Source: Natronosalvus sp042663485
Lineage (GTDB): Archaea > Halobacteriota > Halobacteria > Halobacteriales > Natrialbaceae
DNA: 64,000 bases
Assembly: GCA_042663485.1 (NCBI GenBank)
Contig: JBHTAF010000001.1
Reading direction: 5' to 3' (one strand)
The notes under the pieces are model-generated. The model was not told where the DNA came from. It saw only the letters and a list, made by a program, of their open reading frames with translations, and searched no databases. Shown piece by piece: positions 15,433-24,416 of this stretch (position 1 is the stretch's first letter; the number at the start of each line of letters is the position of its first letter). Position numbers and translations under genes: made by a program.

Positions 15433-16716
15433 ATGGTCGCATCCGACGAACGGCTCCCGAGGGAGGAACGCCGGAATCTGCAGACGAAGCGGCTCCGCGA
15501 GACCGTCGAACGCGTTCGCGAGAACGTCCCATTTTACGACGAGCGGCTCACAGCGGCTGGCGTCACGGCCGACGACATCGAGACGCTCGAGGACGTCACT
15601 AAACTGCCGTTCACGACGAAAGCCGACTTTCGAGACACCTACCCCGACGGACTGTTCGCCGTCGACGACGAGGACGTCGTCCGCATCCACGCCTCCTCGG
15701 GAACCACCGGGAAGCCGAAGATCGTCGCTTACACCGCGGGAGACCTCGAGCTCTGGAACGAGGTGATGGAACGAGCGATGAAGGCCGCCGAACTCGGGCC
15801 GGACGACACGGTCCAGAACGCCTACGGCTACGGGCTCTTCACCGGCGGCCTCGGCTTTCACGCCGGAGCGGAGTCGCTCGGGGCGACGGTGATCCCGACG
15901 AGCAGCGGCAACACTCAGCGCCAGGTCGAACTCGCCGCGGACCTCGAGAGCGACGCGCTCTGTTGTACACCCTCCTATGCGCTGTACTTCGCCGAACGAG
16001 CCGAGGAGATGGGCATCGATCCGCGGGAACTCCCGCTGTCGGTCGTCCTCTACGGCGCCGAACCCTGCACCGAGCCGATGCGCGAGGCCATCGAGGACCG
16101 GCTCGGCGTCACGGGGATCGAGAACTACGGCCTCTCGGAGCTGATTGGGCCCGGCGTCGCCGTCGAGTGCGCTCACGCCCAGGACGGGCTGCACATCCAG
16201 ACCGACCACTTCTACCCCGAGGTGGTCGATCCCGACTCCGGCGACCCGCTGCCGCCCGGCGAGGAGGGTGAACTCGTGCTCACCTCACTCACGAAGGAAG
16301 CTCTTCCCGTCCTCCGGTACCGGACCGGCGACATGACCACCCTAATCGAGGAGCCCTGTGAGTGCGGTCGAACCACGATCCGAATGGACGGCGTCACCGG
16401 CCGCGCCGACGATCTGCTGATCGTCCGTGGCGTCAACCTCTATCCCAGCCAACTCGAGGCCGTGATCCTCGAGTTCGACGCCGTCGCTCCCCAGTACCGG
16501 ATCGACCTCTATCGCGAGGACGCGCTCGACCGACTCGAGGTGACGGTGGAACTCGAGCGCGGGTTCGACGGGGACGAAGAAGCGCTCCGAGACCGGTTGC
16601 TCGAGGCGATCTCGAGCACGCTCTCGTTGACGCCCGACACGCTCGCCCTCGTCGAGTACGGCTCGATCGAGCGGACCGAGGTCGGGAAGGTCAAGCGGGT
16701 GTACGATCACCGCTGA
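15433..16716 (+). CDS. paaK: Phenylacetate-CoA ligase, second copy
   Basis: A 427-residue paralogue of the ligase at 9324 with the same motifs: SSGTTGKPK, YGYGLFTGGLG, YGAEPCTEPMR, NYGLSE, YRTGDMTTL, CECGRTT and EVGKVKRVYDHR. Sequence divergence is spread over the whole length, so this is not a recent duplication. It follows paaABCD in the same direction after a 147-bp spacer that includes a possible own promoter (ACTATAGGC about 15398). It may prefer phenylacetate itself because of its place in the paa operon, the other copy perhaps a substituted acid. The preference is a guess. Confidence 0.92.
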   Translation: MVASDERLPREERRNLQTKRLRETVERVRENVPFYDERLTAAGVTADDIETLEDVTKLPFTTKADFRDTYPDGLFAVDDEDVVRIHASSGTTGKPKIVAYTAGDLELWNEVMERAMKAAELGPDDTVQNAYGYGLFTGGLGFHAGAESLGATVIPTSSGNTQRQVELAADLESDALCCTPSYALYFAERAEEMGIDPRELPLSVVLYGAEPCTEPMREAIEDRLGVTGIENYGLSELIGPGVAVECAHAQDGLHIQTDHFYPEVVDPDSGDPLPPGEEGELVLTSLTKEALPVLRYRTGDMTTLIEEPCECGRTTIRMDGVTGRADDLLIVRGVNLYPSQLEAVILEFDAVAPQYRIDLYREDALDRLEVTVELERGFDGDEEALRDRLLEAISSTLSLTPDTLALVEYGSIERTEVGKVKRVYDHR

Positions 16717-16776
16717 TTCGAGTCGCACCGAACCGATTGAATCGGCGGCGGGCGACGACCGTGGCCGTTCGCCCTG

Positions 16777-18222
16777 CTACTCGAAGTTGATGTTCACGTT
16801 CTTCGCCTGCGTATACTCGCCGATGGCTTCGGCACCCTGCTCGCGGCCCTCGCCGCTCTCCTTGACGCCGCCGAATGGCGTCTGCGGGAAGGTGACTGGA
16901 TACTCGTTGACGCTCACCATCCCGTACTCGAGGTCGCGGGCGAACCGGTGGGCCCGCGAGAGGTCGTTCGTCCAGACGCCGGCGAGCAGGCCGTAGGGCG
17001 AGTCGTTGGCGACCTCGAGGGCCTCCTCCTCGCTCTCGACTTCGATGACCGAGAGCACCGGTCCGAAGATCTCCTCGCGGGCGACGGTCATGTCGTTGGT
17101 CACGTCCGTGAGCACGGTCGGCTCGAGGAAGTACCCCTCCCGGTCGGGGACCTCGCCGCCGGTCGCGACGGTCGCCCCCTCCGCCAGGGCGGTGTCGACG
17201 TAGTCGGCGACCTCGTCTCGGTGGCTCTCGCTGACGAGCGGGCCCATCCGCGCGTCGTCGTCGATGCCGTTCCCGAGCGGCGTGTTCTCGGCGCCAGCGA
17301 CGACGCTATCGACGACCTCGTCGTGGACGTCCTCGTGGACGACCAGCCGGGAGCCAGCCCAGCACATCTGCCCGGCGTTCATGAAGATGCCGTAGTGGAC
17401 GCCCTTCGATGCGGCCTCGAGGTCCGCGTCGGGAAAGATGACGTTGGGCCCCTTTCCGCCCAACTCGAGGGTGACGCCGGTGACATTATCGGCGGCTTGG
17501 CCCATCACGCGCTTGCCGATTTCCGTACTGCCCGTGAAGGCCAGGTGGTCGACGCCCTCGTGTTCGGACAGCGCCGCCCCGGCGACACTCCCGCGGCCGG
17601 GGACAACGTTGAGCACGCCGTCGGGGAGCCCGACTTCCTCGGCGGCCTTCGCGTAGTACAACGCGGAGAGGGGTGTCTGGCTCGAGGGCTTGACCACGGC
17701 GGTGTTGCCACAGGCGAGCGCCGGGGCGAGACTGCGTCCCGCCAGCTGGAACGGGTAGTTCCACGGGACGATGTGGCCCGTCACGCCGACGGGTTCGCGG
17801 ATGGTGTAATCGAGGCGGTCGCCGGGGACGGGGATCTGGTCGCCCGCGAGCTTGTCCGCCCAGCCGGCGTAGTACCGGAACGTGTCGATGACCATCCCGA
17901 CTTCGAGGGTCGCCTCGAACTGCGTCTTGCCGTTGTCGTGGGATTCGACGAGCGCAATTTCGTCCTTCCAGTCCTCGAGCTGATCCGCAAACGCCTGCAG
18001 ATACGCGGCGCGCTCGGCGGGGTCGAGGGAGGCCCACTCGCTGTCGCGCTCGAGCGCGGCGTCGGCCGCCGAGACGGCGGCGTCGACGTCTGCTTCGCTC
18101 GCCGCCGCGACCGTCGCGTAGGTCGTCTCGTTCGCCGGATCGATCGATTCGATCCGCCCGCCGTCTTCGCCGTCGGTCCATTCGCCGTCGATGTAGAGGT
18201 CCGTTGGACCCGTGTAGCTCAT
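16777..18222 (-). CDS. NAD(P)-dependent aldehyde dehydrogenase
   Basis: A 481-residue ALDH-superfamily enzyme. It has the active-site motifs VTLELGGKGPNV (general base Glu) and NAGQMCWAGSR (nucleophilic Cys), the cofactor motif FTGSTEIGKRV, and the N-terminal IVPWNYPFQLAGRSLAPALA. Family resemblance is to betaine-aldehyde/phenylacetaldehyde dehydrogenases. In this context it could oxidise phenylacetaldehyde to phenylacetate or, as a free-standing counterpart of the PaaZ dehydrogenase domain, 3-oxo-5,6-dehydrosuberyl-CoA semialdehyde. It converges with the second paaK and is divergent from the VOC gene. Confidence 0.9.
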   Translation of the reverse strand: MSYTGPTDLYIDGEWTDGEDGGRIESIDPANETTYATVAAASEADVDAAVSAADAALERDSEWASLDPAERAAYLQAFADQLEDWKDEIALVESHDNGKTQFEATLEVGMVIDTFRYYAGWADKLAGDQIPVPGDRLDYTIREPVGVTGHIVPWNYPFQLAGRSLAPALACGNTAVVKPSSQTPLSALYYAKAAEEVGLPDGVLNVVPGRGSVAGAALSEHEGVDHLAFTGSTEIGKRVMGQAADNVTGVTLELGGKGPNVIFPDADLEAASKGVHYGIFMNAGQMCWAGSRLVVHEDVHDEVVDSVVAGAENTPLGNGIDDDARMGPLVSESHRDEVADYVDTALAEGATVATGGEVPDREGYFLEPTVLTDVTNDMTVAREEIFGPVLSVIEVESEEEALEVANDSPYGLLAGVWTNDLSRAHRFARDLEYGMVSVNEYPVTFPQTPFGGVKESGEGREQGAEAIGEYTQAKNVNINFE

Positions 18223-18453
18223 GCACGAAAACCGACGGACGGAAGCGTGTTATAGGTTGCTGTAGCGGCACGGCTCCGACCCCTCTCGGGCGTGGAAATC
18301 ATCGCCGTCTATCGCCGTCCAGCGCCGTGCAGACGACTCGCGTGTGGCCCCTGCCCGGAAGACGATGGCCCGGCCTGGAATCCGGGCTCGAGGCCATACC
18401 GGGACACGTACCGGCTCCCAAACGACTATCGTCCTCGAGAGACGTTTCGACGT

Positions 18454-18930
18454 ATGGACGGGGACGACCTGCCGCCGATGCGCGTCGATCACACCGGAAT
18501 CGCCGTCGAATCCATTCCGGAGGCCGAACCGCTCCTGTTCGCCCTCGGCTGTGAGAAGATTCACGAGGAGCCGAGCAAGTACGGCTCGTTCACCTGGGCG
18601 ACCTACGTCCTCGGCGGCGCCTCACGACTCGAACTCATCGCCCCGCAACCTGGGTCGAACTCGTTCCTGACTGACTACCTCGAGGAACACGGCCCCGGCC
18701 TCCACCACATCACTCTCGAGGTGGCCGACCTCGAGGCCGCAGTCGAGGCGCTCGAGGCCGCGGGCGTGTCGGTCATCGACCACAACGAGTTCGAAACGTG
18801 GGGCGAGGCGTTCGTCTCCCCCGCGAATCCCACGGGCGTCCTCTTTCAGCTGATGGAGTACTACGAGGGGTACGCCGCCGAGCGGGACGCAGGCTGTCGA
18901 TTGTTCGTCGACGGAACACCTCTCGAGTGA
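18454..18930 (+). CDS. VOC-family protein, methylmalonyl-CoA epimerase-like
   Basis: A 158-residue vicinal-oxygen-chelate protein. Metal-ligand positions can be placed in VDHTGIAVESI (His), RLELIAP (Glu) and GLHHITLEVADLEA (His), the pattern of methylmalonyl-CoA epimerases and glyoxalase relatives. A second in-frame ATG at 18478 would remove MDGDDLPP and give the more usual N-terminus MRVDHTGIAV. Divergent from the aldehyde dehydrogenase. An epimerase would be useful for the propionyl/methylmalonyl-CoA steps of the methylaspartate cycle, but a different VOC activity is equally possible. Confidence 0.75.
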   Translation: MDGDDLPPMRVDHTGIAVESIPEAEPLLFALGCEKIHEEPSKYGSFTWATYVLGGASRLELIAPQPGSNSFLTDYLEEHGPGLHHITLEVADLEAAVEALEAAGVSVIDHNEFETWGEAFVSPANPTGVLFQLMEYYEGYAAERDAGCRLFVDGTPLE

Positions 18931-19391
18931 GTCCGTTCTCGCTGGCCGGCGACCCGTCCGGCAGTTCGCGTCTAACCGGCCGGGCGTTCGCGCTGAAAGC
19001 GTGATGAATTAGTATAGATTACGAGCATAGCTATGTAATAGTGTGTCAGTTACTAACATAATACGGCGTGTTCGGCCCAGGTTAGATGATTGTCGGAATT
19101 AAATAATAGACTATTCTATGGTATTTCTGTATCGAGAACGAAAACTGGCGCCGTCGACGTCTATCGAGAGAAATCGGCTTTGACGACCCATACTACCAAA
19201 AAGTGCCAGTATCAGTCTCCGACGTCGGGAGTCCCGTACGTTGACGCACAAGGTCGATGGAGTTCGGATTCTGTCGTAATTAGCTCTGTAACGGCTATAG
19301 AGTCGACCCTTGTATCGTCGAAGCGTAGTGGCGATGAAATCGAGAGTGACAGTACATGATTTTCGACATATTGGTGAAATAGTACGGTACC
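18931..19391. other. AT-rich intergenic stretch without a supported gene
   Basis: About 460 bp. The part from 19010 to 19140 is markedly AT-rich (ATTAGTATAGATTACGAGCATAG and similar), unlike its surroundings. One short open frame (about 19090-19359, plus strand, TTG start) has a composition unlike haloarchaeal proteins and is not called. The stretch lies between convergent genes (VOC forward, mgsA reverse), so terminators are expected; an RNA gene cannot be excluded. Confidence 0.4.
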
Positions 19392-19766
19392 TTACGATAC
19401 GTCGTCGATTCCCTCGAGCAGGTATCGTGCGCTCGCGAGGTTCGTCGCAAGGGCGGTGTCGTGGACGTCGCAGATCCGCAAGAGTGCCGAGATGTCGGGC
19501 TCGTGGGGCTGGGCCGTGAGCGGATCGCGCAGGAAGACGATCCCGTCGAGACGATCCTGGGCGACCTCACTGCCGATCATCAGGTCGCCGCCGAGGGGCC
19601 CCGACTCCTTCCGTTCGATCTCGAGGTCGGTCGCCTCGAGCAACCGTTTGCCGGTCGTGCCCGTCGCGATGAGGTCGTAGTCGGCAAGTACGTCCTCGTA
19701 CTCGCGAGCGAAGGCGATGAGGTCGTCTTTCTTCTCGTCGTGGGCGATGAGCGCGAGTCGAACCAT
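19392..19766 (-). CDS. mgsA: Methylglyoxal synthase
   Basis: A 124-residue enzyme turning dihydroxyacetone phosphate into methylglyoxal and phosphate, an overflow route when phosphate is limiting. Family landmarks: ALIAHDEKKDDLI at the N-terminus, the phosphate-binding GTTGKRL, SGPLGGDLMIGS, and FLRDPLTAQPHEPDI. Length is shorter than the bacterial enzyme (about 150) but complete at both ends. It is followed on the same strand by no gene until the VOC region, and preceded by trkH (55 bp), so the two may be cotranscribed. Confidence 0.92.
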   Translation of the reverse strand: MVRLALIAHDEKKDDLIAFAREYEDVLADYDLIATGTTGKRLLEATDLEIERKESGPLGGDLMIGSEVAQDRLDGIVFLRDPLTAQPHEPDISALLRICDVHDTALATNLASARYLLEGIDDVS

Positions 19767-19820
19767 AGGGCCGATTCGTCCTCGAGGGGCAAGATACCTC
19801 GGCCGCTCGGTTGCCGACGC

Positions 19821-21347
19821 CTACGAGCGCCAGTACGCCGGGAGCAAGAGGACGAGCACGGGGATAATCTCGATGCGACCGATCCACATCATGAAGATCA
19901 TGACGAAGCGGGTGAACAGCGGAAATCCGGCGTAGTTGTCGAACGGGCCGGCCAGGCCGAACGCGGGACCGATGTTGAGGAAGATCGAGGCGGCCGCGCC
20001 GAGGGCCTCGAATTCCGAGATGGTGATCCCGTCGCGCGCCGCGTCGACGACGATGAAGATGGTCAACAGGAAGAAAATGATGATCGCGAGCATCACGTAC
20101 GCGAAGATGTCGTTGATCGTGTCCTCGTCGACGACGGTGTCGCCGAGTCGGACGGGCCTGACCGCTCGCGGGTGGACGGAGAGAAAGAGGTTGCGACCCA
20201 ATCCCTTCAGGATCACCAGCCAGCGCAGGGACTTGATCGAACAGGTCGTACTGCCGGCCATGCCGCCGACGAACATCCCCAAAAAGAGGATGTGCTTCGC
20301 GCCGGGATTCCAGAGGTCGAAGTTCGTCGAGGCGTATCCCGTCGTCGTCACCATCGAGACGACGTTGAACAGGCCGTGTCTGAGCGTCGCCTCGACGCCT
20401 ACTGTGTCTCCGGCGAGGCCGACGAGTACCGAGACGATCGTTCCGAAGACGGCAATGACGCCGATGTAAAAGCGAAACTCCTCGGACTCGAGCGGCCGTG
20501 CGTACGACCCGCGAGCGACCGCGTAGAGCAACACGAAGTTCGTCGCGCCGACGATCATGATCGGGATCATCGTCCACTGGACGATCGGCGTGAACGCCCC
20601 GATGCTATCCGGCTCGGGCGAGAAGCCGGCCGTCGAGACGCTCGTCAGGGCGTGGGAAATCGCGTTGAAGAGATCCATCTCCGGCGCCAGACCGAGGAGG
20701 TGAAACGCGTAGAAGATCGTCGCCGCCGCAACCGTGAGCCCGACGTAGAGTCCCCAGATGAGCCGTGCCGTGCTCTCGATTTCCGGGGTAAGCTTGGTGA
20801 CCGTCTGGGTCTGGGTCTCGGTCTCCATCAGCTGTGCACCCCCGACCATCAGGTTCGAGAGCAGGCCGATGGCGACGATCAGGATGCCCAGCCCGCCGAG
20901 CCACTGGAGGACCTGCCGCCAGAGCAGGATCGAGCGCGGCTGGTTCGTGAAGTCCCAGCCGCTCATCACCGTCGCGCCCGTCGTAGTCAGGCCGCTCATA
21001 CTCTCGAACATCGCGTTGACCGGACCCTCGAGTCGGCCCGAAAAAGCCGAGGCGGGGTCGGTGCCCAGCCCCAGCAGGAAGAACGGAATCGCACCGATCA
21101 GCGCGACCCCGAACCACGTCAATGCCACCATCAGGAACGCCTCGCGCTGACCGAGGTCGCGCTCGTCGGTCAGGCGCTCGAGCAGCGTGCCGACGGCGAC
21201 GGTGCAGGCGATGGCGACGACGAATGGAATCGTCTCGTCGCCGTCGAGGACTGCAAGCGCGAGCGGCGCGGCTAGCGGGACGGCGAGCCAGAAGAGAACG
21301 GTTCCCGTCACGCTACAACTCGAGCGCCAGTCGACTCGGATCCTCAT
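19821..21347 (-). CDS. trkH: TrkH-family potassium uptake membrane subunit
   Basis: A 508-residue integral membrane protein of the Trk/Ktr superfamily, four M1-P-M2 repeats with pore-loop segments such as SMSGLTTTGATVM, THALTSVSTAGFS-like text (HALTSVSTAGFSPEP), MVTTTGYASTNF and TLGNIGPAF-like text (FLNIGPAFG). The C-terminus MMWIGRIEIIPVLVLLLPAYWRS is typical. It imports K+ for the salt-in strategy. There is no trkA beside this copy; the TrkA-TrkH pair at 27.7-30.6 kb is a separate set. Confidence 0.94.
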   Translation of the reverse strand: MRIRVDWRSSCSVTGTVLFWLAVPLAAPLALAVLDGDETIPFVVAIACTVAVGTLLERLTDERDLGQREAFLMVALTWFGVALIGAIPFFLLGLGTDPASAFSGRLEGPVNAMFESMSGLTTTGATVMSGWDFTNQPRSILLWRQVLQWLGGLGILIVAIGLLSNLMVGGAQLMETETQTQTVTKLTPEIESTARLIWGLYVGLTVAAATIFYAFHLLGLAPEMDLFNAISHALTSVSTAGFSPEPDSIGAFTPIVQWTMIPIMIVGATNFVLLYAVARGSYARPLESEEFRFYIGVIAVFGTIVSVLVGLAGDTVGVEATLRHGLFNVVSMVTTTGYASTNFDLWNPGAKHILFLGMFVGGMAGSTTCSIKSLRWLVILKGLGRNLFLSVHPRAVRPVRLGDTVVDEDTINDIFAYVMLAIIIFFLLTIFIVVDAARDGITISEFEALGAAASIFLNIGPAFGLAGPFDNYAGFPLFTRFVMIFMMWIGRIEIIPVLVLLLPAYWRS

Positions 21348-21433
21348 CGAACGACTCGACCTGTGTCAGCGACGGTGATAACGATACTGGGTTTCGTCGT
21401 CCAGTTCGGGATGTGATTCAGGGACTCGAACAC

Positions 21434-21515
21434 GGTGTCGAGGGTACGGCGTCGAAGGCAAAGCGTCGAGAGTATGACGTTGAGGACAGGGCGTCTAGGG
21501 AAAGTGTCGCGAAAC
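21434..21515. repeat. Imperfect tandem repeat of about 14 bp next to a stop codon
   Basis: Six degenerate units of 12-15 bp with the consensus GGCGTCGAGGGNAA (for example 21434-21447, 21448-21462, 21463-21477, 21490-21503). The array ends six bases from the stop codon of the minus-strand gene at 21521, so it forms that gene's 3' flank, between it and trkH. Confidence 0.55.
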
Positions 21516-21520
21516 GGCGT

Positions 21521-21769
21521 TCACTCGATCGCCACGAGAAAATCGTCCAGGAGCGCGGAGCGTTCGTCCCTCCAGGTCTCTCCATCGGGAGGTAAGTAGC
21601 GAACGACGACCGTCTCCGCCTCGTTCGGGTCGGACACCGCGTCGGCCCATCGGGTCCCCTGCCAGAGACCCGTGACCTCGACGCGCCCGTGTCGAGCGTG
21701 GGTGTACGTCCGGCCGCACTCGAGGCCGCTATCGGCGGGCAAGTGAGAGGTGTTCGTTCCGTGTCTCAT
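21521..21769 (-). CDS. Conserved haloarchaeal hypothetical protein (82 aa)
   Basis: A small acidic protein with no recognised domain. The part VEVTGLWQGTRWADAV followed by ETVVVRYLPPDGETWRDERSALLDDFLVAIE has the composition and strand-helix rhythm of a real haloarchaeal protein. The ATG at 21769 is preferred; longer versions add an arginine-rich stretch unlike a coding sequence. A single Cys and one His are present. It is transcribed in the same direction as trkH. Confidence 0.55.
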   Translation of the reverse strand: MRHGTNTSHLPADSGLECGRTYTHARHGRVEVTGLWQGTRWADAVSDPNEAETVVVRYLPPDGETWRDERSALLDDFLVAIE

Positions 21770-22100
21770 ACACCTCGTTCGACGTTCGAGGGCTTTTTCC
21801 TGACTGCTTGCGGTCGAAGGTTCCAGGTCGCCGGCAGAGAGCTTCCCACGCGCCGTCCGCACTGAGACGAGCAACCGTTTCACGCGGTCGAGAGAAGGCG
21901 CCGGCCGGAACAGGCGAGCCAGACTGCACACCCGTTCACCTGGTCAGCACGAACGCAGCCCCTGGTCCGCCGTTTCGTACCCGTTCCTGCGACCGCACCC
22001 CTGGTCGCCAAATCGGGAGACCGACCCGTTCGCCGAGCGATCCTCGAGCGCGTCACCGAGTAAACCTCGAGCGAGGCTCGAGAAGATCGTCGACCGCTGA
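21770..22100. other. Intergenic stretch, 331 bp, no gene supported
   Basis: It lies between the 82-residue hypothetical gene and the end of the permease-UspA gene, both on the minus strand. The DNA is GC-rich and holds no open frame with haloarchaeal amino-acid composition. It must contain the promoter of the small gene; no clear TATA is visible. Confidence 0.4.
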
Positions 22101-24416
22101 TCAGGAGCCGGATTTCGTTCTTGGCTCGGCTTCTTCTTCTGTTCCCGTCGACGCATCGACTCCTGAACGGCCGAAGAGCCGTTCGCGGAGCGACCGTTTG
22201 GCCGGACGCTCGGCGAGCAGGACCGAACAGTCGACTTCGTCGACGACGTCGAACACGAGCGAGCCGCCGACGAGCCGGGAGAGTAGCCCTTTCCTGGTCG
22301 CGCCGAGGACCACCATCGTGTGATCGTTCGCGGCGCGCTCGATGGCTCCCTCGACGTTGCCGTCTGTTTCTACGAGGAGGGTCGCGTTGCCGAGCCCGTG
22401 GTCGTCGGCCCAGGTGCCGAGGAACGCCGTTCCTTTCGCCCGGTCGGTGTCCTCGTCGACGACGTGCAAGATCGACACGTCGGCGCCGTGGACGTCTCGA
22501 AGCGCCTTGGCAGCCTCGGCGCTGAGATCCGAATCCGGCCCGCCAGCCGTCGGTACGAGCACGCGCGAGGGGTCGAACCCGCGGTCTTTGAACACCAGGA
22601 AGTCACAGGGGAGGTTCGTTGTGAGTTCATCGAGCGCGCCGCCCGTTCGCCCGCTGGTCCAGGGCCTGCTCGGGCTCCATCCCATCACGACGGTGTCGGC
22701 GTTCAGTCGTTCGGCGGAGTCGACGACCTCCTCGAGCGATCGGTGGGAGACGACGGTGTGCGTTTCGATGTCGACGTCGTACTCGGCGGCGACCGCACGG
22801 GCGTTCTCGAAGAGCTGATCCGATTCCTCGTCGATTCGTTCGATCTGATCGGCGACGTAATCGAGTGAGGTCTGGTCGGGAACCTGCACGACGTGGACGG
22901 CGTGAACGACGCCGCCCTTCTGGTTGGCCATCGTACAGCCGAGGGTGACCAGTTCGTCCTCGGTCCGGGGATTCGAGACAGGGACCATCACGTTGTAGGG
23001 AGCGGTCGCGTCGGGCGAGGCGGCTTCGGCAGCCGAAACCGCGATGTCGGGCATTTCTTCGGACCGGTCGCGGACGTACTCGCCGAGAACGCCCTGGATC
23101 GGCGTGCGGTAGCGTGCGTAGAGAACGTACCAGAGGACAGCCCCGACGATGAACACCACCGCCAGGATCTGGGAGGTGGTGTCCATGAAGTAGATGAGCC
23201 CCAGCGACAGGACGAACCCGAGAATCGGTACGATCGGGTACAGCGGAACCGTGAAGTCGGGATCGTAGTCGGGATGCTCGGTCTCGCGGAAGACGATCAG
23301 CGCGGCGTTCATCAGCGCGTAGACGATCAGGTGGAGGACGCTCGCGGCTTCCGCGAGCACCTTGACGTCACCGCCCATGAGGATGACGAAGACGAGGATC
23401 AGTCCGCCGGTAACGATAATTGATCGGTAGGGTGTCGCGAATCGCGGATGGATTTCGTTGAGCCAGTCGTTGACGATCTTGTCCCGGCCCATCGCGAAGT
23501 TGATCCTGGCCGACGCCAGGATCGAGGCGTTCGCCGAGGAGGCCGTCGCTAGCAGCGCACCGAGGGCCATGATCACCGCGGCCGCACCCGCGAAGGTGCC
23601 AGGAAACGCCACTTCGGTCGCCTGCGCGACCGGCGCCTCGAGGTCGAGATCCGGCCACGGGACGACGCCGAGCATGATCGTCACCAGGATGCCGTACAGT
23701 ACGGTGACGATGGCGACGCTGCCGACGATGGCGATGGGGAGGTTCCGTCCCGGGTTCTTCATCTCCTCGCCGACGGTGGCGATCTTGGCATACCCCAGGA
23801 ACGAGACGAAGACGAGGCCGGTCGCCGGCAGGAGTTCGGCGGTTCCGAACGGCGTGTAGCCGCCGCTTCCGGACACCGTCGCCCAGTCGAAGGCGAACCA
23901 GCCCGCGATTGCGAAGATCCCTAGGATCGCGAGCAAGATGGTGACGATGATCGTCTGCACGCCGCCGGTCTCCTTCGCGCCGATGTAGTTGACGCCGACG
24001 AAGACTGCGCCGGCGACGATCGCCCCGACCTGAACGTTACTGAGAAACAGGATCGAGGGTAACTCGAGGAGTTCGCCCAGGTAACGGCCGAACCCGATGG
24101 TGTAGAAGGCCGAGGCGAAGGCGAGGCCGAGCCAGTCGCCCAGTCCAGATATCGAGCCGAACAGGGGACCGAGCGCACGGTTGACGTAGTAGTAGGCACC
24201 ACCGGCTTTCGGCATTGCCGTTCCGAGTTCGGAGACCGACAGGGCGTTGACCATGGCGATGAGCCCACCGACGAGGAACGAGATCACGACGATCGGGCCA
24301 GTTCCCTGGGCGGCCTCACCGGGGAGGACGAAGATGCCCGCCCCGATCATCGTCCCGATGCCGATGGTCATCGCGGGAATCAGGCCGAGGTCCTTGGCGA
24401 GTTCCTCGTCACTCAT
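22101..24416 (-). CDS. APC-family amino-acid permease with C-terminal UspA domains (copy 1)
   Basis: About 771 residues. Roughly the first 430 form a 12-helix APC transporter (TIGIGTMIGAGIFVLPG, then GGAYYYVNRALGPLFGS and ATASSANASILASARINFAMGRDKI). The rest, from about residue 470, is two UspA-type domains (YNVMVPVSNPRTEDELV, and a second with ILHVVDEDTDRAK and a VVLGATRKGLLSRLVGGS nucleotide loop). The ATG at 24416 is chosen over a GTG three codons upstream; it overlaps the UspA gene by 8 bp. The Usp tail may sense ATP or stress and gate transport. The substrate, perhaps a cationic or neutral amino acid, is unknown. Confidence 0.9.
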   Translation of the reverse strand: MSDEELAKDLGLIPAMTIGIGTMIGAGIFVLPGEAAQGTGPIVVISFLVGGLIAMVNALSVSELGTAMPKAGGAYYYVNRALGPLFGSISGLGDWLGLAFASAFYTIGFGRYLGELLELPSILFLSNVQVGAIVAGAVFVGVNYIGAKETGGVQTIIVTILLAILGIFAIAGWFAFDWATVSGSGGYTPFGTAELLPATGLVFVSFLGYAKIATVGEEMKNPGRNLPIAIVGSVAIVTVLYGILVTIMLGVVPWPDLDLEAPVAQATEVAFPGTFAGAAAVIMALGALLATASSANASILASARINFAMGRDKIVNDWLNEIHPRFATPYRSIIVTGGLILVFVILMGGDVKVLAEAASVLHLIVYALMNAALIVFRETEHPDYDPDFTVPLYPIVPILGFVLSLGLIYFMDTTSQILAVVFIVGAVLWYVLYARYRTPIQGVLGEYVRDRSEEMPDIAVSAAEAASPDATAPYNVMVPVSNPRTEDELVTLGCTMANQKGGVVHAVHVVQVPDQTSLDYVADQIERIDEESDQLFENARAVAAEYDVDIETHTVVSHRSLEEVVDSAERLNADTVVMGWSPSRPWTSGRTGGALDELTTNLPCDFLVFKDRGFDPSRVLVPTAGGPDSDLSAEAAKALRDVHGADVSILHVVDEDTDRAKGTAFLGTWADDHGLGNATLLVETDGNVEGAIERAANDHTMVVLGATRKGLLSRLVGGSLVFDVVDEVDCSVLLAERPAKRSLRERLFGRSGVDASTGTEEEAEPRTKSGS

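Noticed and set aside
19090..19359. 89-codon frame with a TTG start in the AT-rich spacer
   Set aside because: Composition (many Ser/Thr/Lys, few Asp/Glu) is unlike haloarchaeal proteins and no domain or promoter supports it.
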